64,000 nt of DNA from the NCBI GenBank assembly GCA_963706875.1, contig CAVPNW010000021.1, positions 248,001 to 312,000 of the forward strand, given 5' to 3'. Of this stretch, positions 17,356 through 25,374 are shown piece after piece. The first letter of the stretch is position 1. Every line of letters begins with the position of its first letter. The notes below the pieces were generated by a model that was not told where the DNA came from, did no database searches, and saw only the letters and a list, made by a program, of their open reading frames with translations. Source of the stretch: Prado023 sp963706875. Its GTDB lineage: Bacteria > Actinomycetota > Actinomycetes > S36-B12 > CAIYMF01. The translations under genes and the position numbers were made by a program.

Positions 17356-18793
17356 TCAGCCCTCCGGCGGGCGCTGCGACCAGCCCACGGCCGACTCGAC
17401 CGCAGTCCCGATGGCCAGCAGGGCGTCCTCCCCGTGCTCCGGGCCGACGATGCTCAGGCCGACGGGCAGCCCGTCGACCAGCCCGATGGGCAGCGTGAGG
17501 ATCGGCCACCCGGCGATCGCCGGGGCCGAGGTGACCAGACCGCCGGTGAACGAGTCACCGCCCACCAGCTCGCTGCGCCAGGCCGGGCCGTAGGCGGGGG
17601 AGATCAGCGCATCGACGCCGTGCGCGAACGCCGGGGCGAGCACGGCATCGACAGCCCACGTGAGGTTGCGGGCCCGGGCCCCGGCGTACTCGGGCGACGC
17701 GCGGCCGCCGCTGACCACCGCGGCCTCGAGGTACTCCTGGCCGTAGTGGGCCAGCTCCCGGTCGGCGTGGGCGGCGTTGAACGCCACCACCGCGGCGATC
17801 GAGGACGGTCCGGTGCCCGGACGGGAGGCGAGGTACGCATCGAGGTCGTCGGCCATCTCGTGGACGAGCACTGCAACCTCATCGTCGGCGCTCTGCTGGT
17901 CGGCACTCGCAGCCTCCACGTCGAGGACGGTCATGCCTGCGGCTCGGAGGCTCTCGACGGTCCGTGCGAAGAGGTCGTCCGTGGCCGGGTCACCGGCCAG
18001 CCAGGACCTCGGGATCCCCAGGACGTAGCGTCGGCGGCGCTCCCGGTCCGGATCATCGCCGACGGCGATCGGCTGACCCGCAAGGACCGCGAGCAGGGCG
18101 CCGACGTCGGCAACGCTGCGCCCCATCGGGCCCGGGGAGTCATGGCTGGCAGCGATCGGCGCGACTCCCTCGACCGGGACCGTGCCCACCGTCGGCTTGA
18201 GGCCCACGACCCCGCACAGCGACGCCGGGCAGGTGATCGAACCGTCCGTCTCAGTTCCCACAGCCAGAGGTGCGTACCGGGCGGCAAGGGCTGCGCCGGA
18301 GCCGGATGAGGAGCCACCGGCCGAATGACCGGACTTCCACGGGTTGTCCGTGAGCCCGCCGACACCCGACCATCCGCTGGCGGAGTGCCGGCCGCGGAAG
18401 TTGGCCCACTCCGAGAGGTTCCCGGCAGCCAGGATCACCAGCCCAGCCGCACGCAGGCGGGCGACCAGGGGCGCATCACGCTCAGCAGGGGATCCGACCA
18501 TGGCCAGCGACCCGACGGTGCCCGGCAGGCCGAGGCACTCGATGTTGTCCTTGATGATGACCGGGATGCCGTCAAGCTCACTGAGCGCCTGCCCCGCGGC
18601 CCTGCGGGCATCGGCGGCCCGCGCCTGGTCGAGGGCCTGCGGGTGGACGGCGATCAGGGCATGCAGCGTCGGCGTCGCGCTGCTCGATCCGCGCCAGCAG
18701 GTGTTCGACGAGCTCGACGCTGGTGAGCCGGCCCTCGGCCATGAGGGCCGCCGCCGCCAGCGCGCCGAGCTCATGCAGGGGCGCAGCACTCAC
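17356..18793 (-). CDS. Amidase signature family protein, interrupted by a one-base frameshift
   Basis: The catalytic Ser-cisSer-Lys triad is present: PVIIKDNIE, GHSAGGSSSGSGAALAA and GTETDGSITCPASLCGVVG. The true N-terminus begins at GTG 18793 (SAAPLHELGALAAAALMAEG, then LVEHLLARIEQRDAD). The rest lies in another frame beginning LHALIAVHPQAL. Dropping one base near 18664-18670 joins them into a normal amidase of about 478 residues. Substrate is unknown; relatives act on diverse amides and it is not a GatA by context. The start overlaps the ABM gene stop as GTGA, so the two are coupled. Confidence 0.8.
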
Positions 18794-19077
18794 AGGACGC
18801 TCCAGTGCTCGACCTGTGGCGCCTCGGCGAAGAACGGGCCGATCAGGGCACGCCAGGCGACGAAGAGCTCACCGCCGCGGAAACCCACGGTGTGGTCCTC
18901 GAGGGTCTCCCAGGTGATGGCCAGCAGGAACACCGACGGCCGCTCGATGCCGCGGTGGACGGTGATGTCACGCCAGCCATGGGCCTGGGCCAGCACCTCC
19001 TTGGCCTGCTCGAGTGCGGCGAGGAACTCCTCCTCGCGGCCGGGCTCCACCGAGATGGTGGCGGTCTCCACGATCAT
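18790..19077 (-). CDS. Antibiotic biosynthesis monooxygenase (ABM) domain protein
   Basis: ATG at 19077 follows GGAGG with five bases between. The 95-residue product (IVETATISVEPGREEEFLAA, then GWRDITVHRGIERPSVFLL and ITWETLEDHTVGF) has the dimeric ferredoxin-like ABM fold seen in YgiN-type quinol monooxygenases and in detoxifying oxygenases. It uses no cofactor in known cases. Coupling to the amidase suggests shared small-molecule catabolism, but the substrate is not predictable. Confidence 0.82.
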   Translation of the reverse strand: MIVETATISVEPGREEEFLAALEQAKEVLAQAHGWRDITVHRGIERPSVFLLAITWETLEDHTVGFRGGELFVAWRALIGPFFAEAPQVEHWSVL

Positions 19078-19146
19078 TGGGGCCTCCGGGGGGTGTGGGA
19101 CGGCGGGCAGGTGGTCCCCGGATCCAACCACGAGGACGGGAACCTG

Positions 19147-21399
19147 TCAGCCGCTCACTGACCGGGCCTGCGTCGCGCCGGGCAACCGGCCGCGGGCGAG
19201 CTCGTCCATCACCGGGAGCAGGTCCATCCACCACTGCTCCTTCGGTCGCCGGTTCTCGATGTCGTAGACCTCCGAGATCCGTACCAGTCGGGCTGAGCCC
19301 AGCTTGCCGTCGACGAAGGTGGCGTAGTGCCAGTCGCTGCGGCCAGCCAGCATCCGACCGGTCAGCCAGTCGATGCAGTGGGCGGCCAGGCGAGCGGCGT
19401 GGACACGGTCGAAGGGCGTCGGGTTGCCGCCCTGCTGCAGGTGCCCGAGCACCATCGGACGGACGTCGAACAGCCCCCCGGACTCCTCGGCGAACAGTTG
19501 GCACAGGAACTCCGTGGTGTACCCGGCGCTGGCCTCCTCGTTGCGGATCGACAGGTGGAACCGGCGGCCTGTTCGGAACCCCTCGACCATCTCGGCGACG
19601 TCCTGGTTGAGCCGGGCCAGGGTCGGGGGGTCCTCGTTGAGGTAGACCTCCTCGGCACCGACCGACAGCGCGGCCAGCGTGGCCAGGAACCCGCACCGCC
19701 GGCCCATGGTCTCGACGACGAACGCCCGGTGTGAGGCGCTCGCGGACTGCTTGAGGACGTCGACGGCCGAGACGATCGCGTTCAGGGCCGTGTCGGCCCC
19801 GATCGTCATCTCCCAGCCCGGCAGGTTGTTGTCGATCGACGCGGGCAGGCAGATCGCCGGGATCCGCAGGCCCGGGTGATCACCCCTGTGCTCCCGTAGG
19901 CGCCACATCGCCTCGTAGGCCCGGTGCCCGCCGATCACCAGCAGGCCGTCGATCCTGTTGCGCTGGATCGCCTCCCCGACCGCGACGTAGTCCTCCCCGC
20001 TCGGGGTCACCCGACTGGTCCCCAGGTCAGCACCGCCGAGGCTGGCCAGGCCCTCGACGGCGGCCCAGTCCAGATCCTCCACCTGGTCGGTCAACAGGCC
20101 GGGGAAGCCTCCCCGGATCCCGGCCATGGCATGCCCGCGCGAGATCCCGAACCGGACGGCCGCCCGGACCGCTGCGTTCATCCCCGGCGCCAGGCCCCCG
20201 GCGTGCACGATGGCGATCCGGGTCCCCTGCCCGGGGAACATCGGCTCGGGCTGGGCGATCCCCTCGAAGACGCGCATCATGCCGGTGAACGAGTCACCCC
20301 GCGCGGCCATGGCGCCGGCGTAGTCGCCCGCCTCGATCATGCGCGGGATCGCCTGGGTCGCGGCGACGGCCTCCATCAGCGGCATCCTGGAGACCCGGTT
20401 GTTGCGGATCCCGATCAGCTGCGAGACGTGGTCGGCATCGGCACCGAGGACCTCCAGCGCAGCGGCGTGCCCCATGAGCGTGGGCATCCAGCGGTCGTAG
20501 GCCGTGGGCGCACCACCGCGCTGCACGTGGCCGAGGATCGTCACGCGGGTGTCCTCGCCGAGGCGCTCAGTGATCAGGTCGGCGACCATCTGCGAGGTCA
20601 CCGGCTGGCCGGCCTCATCGGACACGCCCTCGGCAACGATCACGAGGTTGTCCCGGCGACCCGCCGCCCGGCCCGCGGCCAGCCGCGCGACCAGGGTGTC
20701 CTCCCACCCGGGGCCCGGTCGGACCTCGGGGATGAGCACGTAGTCCGCCCCACCGGCGATCGCGCACATCACGGCGAGATACCCACAGTGCCGGCCCATC
20801 ACCTCGACGACGAATGAGCGCTGGTGGCTCGATGCGGTCGAGGCCAGCGCGTCGATGGCCTCGGTGATGCGGTGCATCGCGGTGTCGGCGCCGATCGTCT
20901 TGTCGGTCCCGACCATGTCGTTGTCGATCGATCCGACCGCCCCCGCGATGATCAGCTGGCGGTGGGCGAGCGCCTGCTCGGCGCTGATCTCCCCGGTGGC
21001 GACCAGCTCCTCGAGCAGCCCGGACCACTCCGAGCGGAAGATGTCGGTCCCGGTCAGGGAACCGTCGCCACCGACGACGACGAGCCGATCGATCCCACGC
21101 TCGACGAGGTTGCGTGCGGCCCTCAGCCGACCCTGGCGCTCCCGGAAGTCCGCCGACCGGGCCGTCCCGATGACCGTCCCGCCGAGGTGCATGATCGAGC
21201 CGACCGCGTTCCAGTCGAACGCCACGATGCGGTCCCCGCCGTCGACGAGTCCCTGCAGGCCCTCGTACACGGCGTAGGCATCGGCCCCGTTGGCGATCGC
21301 GGTGCGGACAACGGCCCGGACCGTCGCGTTCATCCCCTGCGAGTCACCCCCGGAGGTCAGGACAGCCAGAGCCTTGCGGCGTGCTTCGATCGGGGCCAT
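19147..21399 (-). CDS. 6-phosphofructokinase, tandem-duplicated (eukaryote-like) form
   Basis: At 750 residues this is twice the bacterial PfkA length. The N-half has TSGGDSQGMN (16-24), GGDGSL (110-115; glycine at this position marks ATP rather than PPi use), SIDNDMVGTDKTIGADTA (157-174) and MGRHCGYLA (201-209). The C-half repeats the fold with HAGGLAPGMNAAV, GGHRAYEA, SIDNNLPGWEMTIGADTAL and MGRRCGFLA. In the C-half the nucleotide loop is degraded and the second catalytic-region Asp is Asn, as expected of the regulatory half in eukaryotic PFK-1. It phosphorylates fructose 6-phosphate. ATG 21399 follows GGGAGG. Confidence 0.92.
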   Translation of the reverse strand: MAPIEARRKALAVLTSGGDSQGMNATVRAVVRTAIANGADAYAVYEGLQGLVDGGDRIVAFDWNAVGSIMHLGGTVIGTARSADFRERQGRLRAARNLVERGIDRLVVVGGDGSLTGTDIFRSEWSGLLEELVATGEISAEQALAHRQLIIAGAVGSIDNDMVGTDKTIGADTAMHRITEAIDALASTASSHQRSFVVEVMGRHCGYLAVMCAIAGGADYVLIPEVRPGPGWEDTLVARLAAGRAAGRRDNLVIVAEGVSDEAGQPVTSQMVADLITERLGEDTRVTILGHVQRGGAPTAYDRWMPTLMGHAAALEVLGADADHVSQLIGIRNNRVSRMPLMEAVAATQAIPRMIEAGDYAGAMAARGDSFTGMMRVFEGIAQPEPMFPGQGTRIAIVHAGGLAPGMNAAVRAAVRFGISRGHAMAGIRGGFPGLLTDQVEDLDWAAVEGLASLGGADLGTSRVTPSGEDYVAVGEAIQRNRIDGLLVIGGHRAYEAMWRLREHRGDHPGLRIPAICLPASIDNNLPGWEMTIGADTALNAIVSAVDVLKQSASASHRAFVVETMGRRCGFLATLAALSVGAEEVYLNEDPPTLARLNQDVAEMVEGFRTGRRFHLSIRNEEASAGYTTEFLCQLFAEESGGLFDVRPMVLGHLQQGGNPTPFDRVHAARLAAHCIDWLTGRMLAGRSDWHYATFVDGKLGSARLVRISEVYDIENRRPKEQWWMDLLPVMDELARGRLPGATQARSVSG

Positions 21400-21493
21400 G
21401 CGAACCTCCCAGGGCGGCGTGGCTACAGCCTATTGACGCCTCATGGACCTCCGCCCGCCGGAAGGCGGGTCTCACCGAGAGCGCACCTGATGT

Positions 21494-21844
21494 TCACCCC
21501 CAGCCGAGCTCGTGCAGGCGGTCCTCGCCGATGCCGAAGTGGTGGGCGACCTCATGGATCACGGTGATCCGCACCTCATCGACCACGTCCTGCTCGTCGC
21601 GGCACATGCGCAGGATCGGCAGTCGGTAGATCGTGATCCGGTCGGGAAGGACCCCGCTGTACCACTGGCCGCGCTCGGTCAGGGGCGTGCCCTCGTAGAG
21701 GCCGAGCAGGCTCTGGGTGCCAGCAGGGACGTCATCCTCGACGAGCACGACGCAGTTCGTGAGCATCCCGGCGAGTTCGGGCGGGATCGTGTCCAGGGAC
21801 TCGGAGACGAGTTCCTCGAACCGATCGCGCGGGACGTCGAGCAT
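21494..21844 (-). CDS. Zincin-like metallopeptidase family protein (PF06262 type)
   Basis: This 116-residue protein ends in the metalloprotease motif IHEVAHHFGIGEDRLHELGWG. The HExxH glutamate and two histidines are in place, and the later Glu/His could complete the zinc site. The N-part includes PPELAGMLTNCVVLVED. The family is common in actinobacteria and its substrate is unknown. It lies 28 bases downstream of an Rpf-like gene on the same strand, so the two are likely co-transcribed. Confidence 0.85.
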   Translation of the reverse strand: MLDVPRDRFEELVSESLDTIPPELAGMLTNCVVLVEDDVPAGTQSLLGLYEGTPLTERGQWYSGVLPDRITIYRLPILRMCRDEQDVVDEVRITVIHEVAHHFGIGEDRLHELGWG

Positions 21845-21872
21845 GGCTCGATCCTCGCAGGTTGATCCCCTG

Positions 21873-22364
21873 TCAGCAGCCGTGCCGGGTGCCGCCCCAG
21901 TGGCCCGCCCCACGGCCGTGGTTCCACACGACCCAGAAGGCCTTGTCCTGGTCGAACCGGCTCCATGAGCTGATCGGCTTGCCCGCCAGGTCGCCCCGGC
22001 CCATCTTGTGCGCGGTGGCGCGGGCCAACCCGGCATTGAACTGGTACGCGCCGCGGTAGCGCCCCCCGGGCGAGGAGATCCGGTAGTTGCCCCCGGACTC
22101 CCGACGAACGATGCACCGTCGGGTGCCCTCGTAGCGCGAGCTGTAGTACTTGCCGATGTAGGCCGAGGCGCGCACACCACTCAGGCTGCGCGACACCTTG
22201 GGGTTGCGCTCGCCGGCGCGTGCGGCGCTGGCTGCGGCACTCGGGGCGGCGGCCACTGCGGCCGTCCCGGCCGAGGCTGGGGAGGCGGGGCCGATGAGGA
22301 CCAGCGCCCCCGCGGTGGCGGCGGCGGCAACTACTCCGGTCATTCGGGACAGCACTGCAGGCAT
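21873..22364 (-). CDS. Secreted Rpf-like/transglycosylase-like protein, paralogue 1
   Basis: The 163-residue product starts with a signal peptide (AAAATAGALVLIGPASPASA). An alanine-rich linker follows, then a lysozyme-like domain: CIVRRESGGNYR (general-acid glutamate in RES), GGRYRGAYQFNAGLARA and AFWVVWNHGRGAGHW. A cysteine next to the active site and the C-terminal cysteine could form the disulfide typical of resuscitation-promoting-factor folds. These enzymes cleave peptidoglycan glycan strands outside the cell. AGGAAG precedes ATG. Paralogue 2 lies directly upstream with about 60% similar sequence and the same leader RNA. Confidence 0.85.
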   Translation of the reverse strand: MPAVLSRMTGVVAAAATAGALVLIGPASPASAGTAAVAAAPSAAASAARAGERNPKVSRSLSGVRASAYIGKYYSSRYEGTRRCIVRRESGGNYRISSPGGRYRGAYQFNAGLARATAHKMGRGDLAGKPISSWSRFDQDKAFWVVWNHGRGAGHWGGTRHGC

Positions 22365-22430
22365 AGGACTTCCTGGTCCGGGCCGGCCCACCGGGGGCCG
22401 ACACACGTGCACAGCAGGCTGGGCGCCATA

Positions 22431-22500
22431 CGCGAGTTCGGGTCTCCCGCGCGACTCACACCGCCCTCAGCAGGGCGGTTCCCGCGGCACGCCGCGGGCT
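22431..22500 (-). promoter_or_regulatory. Structured 5' leader of Rpf-like paralogue 1 (candidate riboswitch)
   Basis: On the minus strand a hairpin CCCGCGG-CGTG-CCGCGGG is followed by AA and a second hairpin ACCGCCC/GGGCGGT. A linker GTGAGTCG and the string CGGGAGACCCGAACTCG follow. The same order occurs before paralogue 2. The leader ends 67 bases from the start codon. Actinobacterial rpf genes are often under the c-di-AMP (ydaO) riboswitch. GGGAACC and GGTGTGAGTC look faintly like ydaO, but the full consensus is not met. The rest of the stretch 22365-22722 holds only this leader and the terminator. Confidence 0.5.
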
Positions 22501-22673
22501 GCTGTGCGCCCCAGGACGCCGGCTGCGTCCCGCCGGGGCTGGCACCAGTGTTGCCAGATCAGGGTGCGCCACGGAAACGAGAATGCGTGTCTGTGAGGAA
22601 CATCACAGGCGGTTTGGTGGGGTCCGGGCACGTTTCGTCGGGTTCCGCGCGGGGCGTCCGCCCCGACATGCAG

Positions 22674-22708
22674 CTGGGCCGACCGGCGGGAGTCGCCGAT
22701 CGGCCCAG
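22674..22708 (-). terminator. Stem-loop terminator after Rpf-like paralogue 2
   Basis: CTGGGCCGA (22674-22682) pairs with TCGGCCCAG (22700-22708) only 14 bases past the stop of paralogue 2. It separates that gene from the leader of paralogue 1. No U-tract is present. Confidence 0.6.
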
Positions 22709-22722
22709 TGCTGGATGTGCGG

Positions 22723-23208
22723 TCAGCAGCCGCGTGCGGTGGGCCAGTGACCCCGGCCGTTCCCACGGTTCCAGACGGTCCAGAACGCCTTGTCCTGGTC
22801 GAAGCGGCTCCACTGGTTGATGGGCTTGTTGACCAGGTCACGGCGGCCCATCTTCTTGGCTGTCGCGCGCGCCAGGTTCGCGTTGAACTGGTAGGCGCCG
22901 CGGTACTTGCCGGTGCGGGACTTGATCCCGTAGTTGCCACCGGACTCCTTGCGGACGATGCACTTGCGGGTGCCCTCGTGGCGCGGGCTGTAGTACTTGC
23001 CGACGTAGGCGGAGGAGCGGACTCCCCGCATGCTGCGCGACACCTTGGTGTTGCGCTCACCGGTGGGTGCCGACGTGGCCGCGGACTTGGCTGCGGTGCT
23101 GGCCGCCGGTGCGGCTGAGGCAGTGCTGACAGGGCCGAGCAGGGCGGTCGACCCCACGGCCACGGCCATGGCCACGGCGCCGGTCATGCGGGCGAGGGAT
23201 GTGTTCAT
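22723..23208 (-). CDS. Secreted Rpf-like/transglycosylase-like protein, paralogue 2
   Basis: The 161-residue product has a signal peptide (AVAMAVAVGSTALLGPVSTA), an Ala/Ser/Thr linker and the same domain as its neighbour: CIVRKESGGNYG, GKYRGAYQFNANLARA, AFWTVWNRGNGRGHW and a terminal cysteine. The catalytic glutamate is kept. AGGAG stands before ATG 23208. Each copy has its own leader and the copies are separated by a terminator, so they are probably expressed as two units. Their closeness suggests a recent tandem duplication including the leader. Confidence 0.85.
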   Translation of the reverse strand: MNTSLARMTGAVAMAVAVGSTALLGPVSTASAAPAASTAAKSAATSAPTGERNTKVSRSMRGVRSSAYVGKYYSPRHEGTRKCIVRKESGGNYGIKSRTGKYRGAYQFNANLARATAKKMGRRDLVNKPINQWSRFDQDKAFWTVWNRGNGRGHWPTARGC

Positions 23209-23265
23209 CGGGGACTCCTGGTCCGGCCGACGCCAGTGGCATCGACAGTGGTCCACGTCGGCTCC

Positions 23266-23338
23266 GCATCGGGTTCTGGTCTCCCGCGGGATCGAGCGTG
23301 CCCTGCGCTGGAGGGCGTTCCCGCATGGCGCGGGTTCG
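23266..23338 (-). promoter_or_regulatory. Structured 5' leader of Rpf-like paralogue 2 (candidate riboswitch)
   Basis: The minus strand reads CCCGC-GCCAT-GCGGG, AA, CGCCCT/AGGGC hairpin, linker, then CGGGAGACCAGAACCCG, the same plan as paralogue 1. Loop sequences differ but stems are kept, which points to selection on structure. Nearer the gene, GCCGACG (reading toward ATG) pairs with CGTCGGC, which could hide or free the AGGAG box. The stretch 23209-23570 contains no gene. Confidence 0.5.
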
Positions 23339-23570
23339 ACGTGGTGGTCCCCTGACTGTGATCAGGGGTGACTACCGAGTGCTGATTCCCCCGGGCGTGC
23401 GGTCGGAAACCCCACAGCCCTCGATGTGAGGGGTCTCACAGGGCCGTCGGGCGTCGCCCGGGACTCTCGCTCCGGGCAATCCGGGCGCCCTGCCGGCGCC
23501 CCGGGCTTCCCTCCGGACCGCCGGCAGGAGCAGAGTGGAGGTGCACAGACCAAACCTTGGAGGTGGCGCG

Positions 23571-24085
23571 ATGAAGGCATCGGTGGGCGATCGCATCGTC
23601 ATGGCTGGCGAGCAGGTGGACCGCCCGACACGGGACGGAGAGGTCCTCGAGGTGCGGGGCGCGGACGGCGCACCCCCCTACCTGGTGCGCTGGAGCGATG
23701 GGCACACCGGATTGCTCTACCCCGGGCCCGGCTCGGTGCTGCGCGTCCAGGGCTCCGGCGAGGAGGTCCCCGCTGAGGTTCCTGAGGACGCCGTCGCCGA
23801 TTCGGGGGTCGCCCCCCGACCGCCCATCAGTGGATCGTGCGGATCTCGGTGTTCGAGGGCGACGACACGACCGCCCGGGCGGTGCTCGTGGCCGACCCCC
23901 TGGCGGGGATCCGTGCCACGGGGGTCAGCCACCGGCGCGCCCAGGACCCCCCGCAACCACGGATCGGCGATGAGGTGGCCGTGGCCAGGGCCCTGCGCCA
24001 CCTGGCCGACCAGCTCCTCGAGCAAGCCACGTCGGACATCGAGGAGTCCACCGGCGAGGAGGACGTGCACGTCTCGCCGATGTGA
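23571..24085 (+). CDS. DUF1918 - DUF1876 fusion protein, apparently split by a one-base frameshift
   Basis: ATG 23571 after GGAGG begins a DUF1918 domain (ASVGDRIVMAGEQVDRPTRD, then LVRWSDGHTGLLYPGP), followed by a Glu/Pro linker. The next recognisable domain, DUF1876 (HQWIVRISVFEGDDTTARA, then RALRHLADQLLEQATSDIEE), is in another frame. That frame has no start codon before its first strand. Adding one C to the run at 23812-23817 fuses both as one chain of about 171 residues. Both domains are small actinobacterial folds of unknown role, the second dsRBD-like. Alternatively DUF1876 starts at GTG 23837, losing its first strand. Confidence 0.7.
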
Positions 24086-24233
24086 CGGCGCGATCGCTCT
24101 GGCCGGCGGCGTGATGGGCGCGGACGCCGGGCGCCTCCTCACGTTGGCGCCCCGGCGTGGGGTCACGTGGGAGAGCTGGCCCCAGTCGAGGGCCACCGTG
24201 AGGCCGAACATCAACCACGGGAGCCGTTGCGTC

Positions 24234-24272
24234 GAAGTCGCGGGACATCTGGACGCGATGTCCCGCGACTTC
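24234..24272 (-). terminator. Long stem-loop downstream of the tmRNA gene
   Basis: GAAGTCGCGGGACATC (24234-24249) pairs perfectly over 16 bp with GATGTCCCGCGACTTC (24257-24272) around a 7-base loop. It begins 14 bases past the tmRNA 3' end. It could also end transcription arriving from the DUF1918/1876 gene. Confidence 0.7.
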
Positions 24273-24286
24273 ACGGTTGGTTTGGT

Positions 24287-24663
24287 TGGTGGAGGTGCCG
24301 GGAATCGAACCCGGGTCCATCGGTGTCTCTCAGGGTCTTCTCCGGGCGCAGCCATGCTGTTGTGGTCTTGACCTCCGCGCTTCGTGTGGCACTGCGCGGT
24401 AACACGGTCCAGCAACTGTTAGGTGTTCCGTCCCACCCCGTTACCGGGCGGGTTGGTGAGTCTCCTCAATGACGGCGGAGTCGGGGCGGAGACGCCCCCG
24501 GTCCACCGGTCGCGTATCGCTCAGGCCGCGAGGGCCACGTTTGAGCGTGCGACAGTTGCGTTGTTGTTCGCAATTGTTTTTTGGCAGGTCGTTCTCGAGA
24601 TAACTGCCATCCTCGGCCCGCTTCTCCCGTCGACCACAGCCGACGTCGAAACCTGTCACCCCC
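24287..24663 (-). ncRNA. ssrA: Transfer-messenger RNA
   Basis: The 5' end GGGGGUG pairs with 3' CACCUCC, and the encoded 3' end is ACCA, preceded by the T arm GGTTCGATTCCCGG. The resume codon GCG at 24571 opens a tag frame ANNNATVARSNVALAA that stops at 24521. The ALAA ending is the proteolysis signal used by ClpXP-type proteases. It rescues ribosomes stalled on broken mRNA together with SmpB, encoded 234 bases upstream. Confidence 0.96.
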
Positions 24664-24696
24664 CTGTTGAGTTGTCGCCGGCGAACCGGTGACTCC

Positions 24697-24726
24697 AGAG
24701 TAGCGGCCCCGCCTGACATAGGCCAA
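24697..24726 (-). promoter_or_regulatory. Candidate ssrA promoter
   Basis: On the minus strand TTGGCC and TACTCT are 18 bases apart, ending about 33 bases before the mature 5' end. This would require RNase P trimming of a short leader. The spacing and -35 box equal those before tRNA-Lys. Confidence 0.35.
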
Positions 24727-24760
24727 CGCCAACTGTGCCCGGCCCCGGTCGGCCCTCCCG

Positions 24761-24868
24761 GGGGTGGACAGACCGCGCACTCCCGGCCATCCCCACCAGG
24801 AAGTGCGAACCGCCGGCCACATTCGGCGCGGAATGCGCATGACGGCTGATCTGTGGCCGGGAACGCGC
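24761..24868. repeat. Intergenic palindromic element, family 2 copy A
   Basis: The 108-bp element opens with GGGGTGGACAG and CGCGCACTCCCGGCCA, has GGCCACATTCGG and GGAATGCGC in the middle, and closes with GTGGCCGGGAACGCGC. The last string is the near-inverse of the opening arm. It ends 29 bases past the smpB stop. Copy B is at 48810-48915. Confidence 0.75.
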
Positions 24869-24897
24869 GCTCTGGCGCTCCGGTGGCCCGGCGGTGC

Positions 24898-25374
24898 CTA
24901 CGTGCGGCCCTTGAGGTGACGGCCCATCTCCTTGGCGATGTCGCGATTGGCGTCCCGCTCCGCCAGGGTCTGGCGCTTGTCGTAGGCCTTCTTGCCCCGG
25001 GCCAGGGCGATCTCCACCTTGGCGTACCCGTCCTTGAAGTACAGCGACAGGGGCACCAGCGTGTAGCCGCTCTCCTTGAGCTTGCGCTCGAGCCGCTCGA
25101 GCTCCGCGCGCTTCATGAGCAGCTTGCGCACGCGTCGCGGGGCGTGGTTGGTCCAGGTGCCGTGGGCGTACTCCGGGATGTGCAGCCCATGCAGGAACAG
25201 CTCGCCATCGTGGAACTGCGCGAACGCGTCGACGATGCTGGCACGCCCGGCCCGCAGCGACTTCACCTCGGTACCGACGAGGACGATCCCGGCCTCCCAC
25301 GTGGCGTCGATGTGGTAGTCGTGGCGCGCCTTCTTGTTCTGGGCGACGAGGCGCCGCCCCTGCTCACGCGGCAT
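24898..25374 (-). CDS. smpB: SsrA-binding protein SmpB
   Basis: The 158-residue protein has the SmpB OB fold: NKKARHDYHIDATWEAGIVL, GTEVKSLRAGRASIVDAF and LHGLHIPEYAHGTWTNH. The basic C-terminal tail KKAYDKRQTLAERDANRDI enters the empty mRNA channel. It escorts tmRNA to stalled ribosomes. Its ATG shares one base with the stop of the M23 gene (TGATG), so it is translated as the last gene of the prfB-ftsE-ftsX-M23-smpB series. Confidence 0.96.
   Translation of the reverse strand: MPREQGRRLVAQNKKARHDYHIDATWEAGIVLVGTEVKSLRAGRASIVDAFAQFHDGELFLHGLHIPEYAHGTWTNHAPRRVRKLLMKRAELERLERKLKESGYTLVPLSLYFKDGYAKVEIALARGKKAYDKRQTLAERDANRDIAKEMGRHLKGRT

Noticed and set aside
24287..24663. tRNA-like or protein-coding genes in this stretch
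   Set aside because: The T arm, the paired ends and the tag frame ending in ALAA identify the whole stretch as tmRNA.
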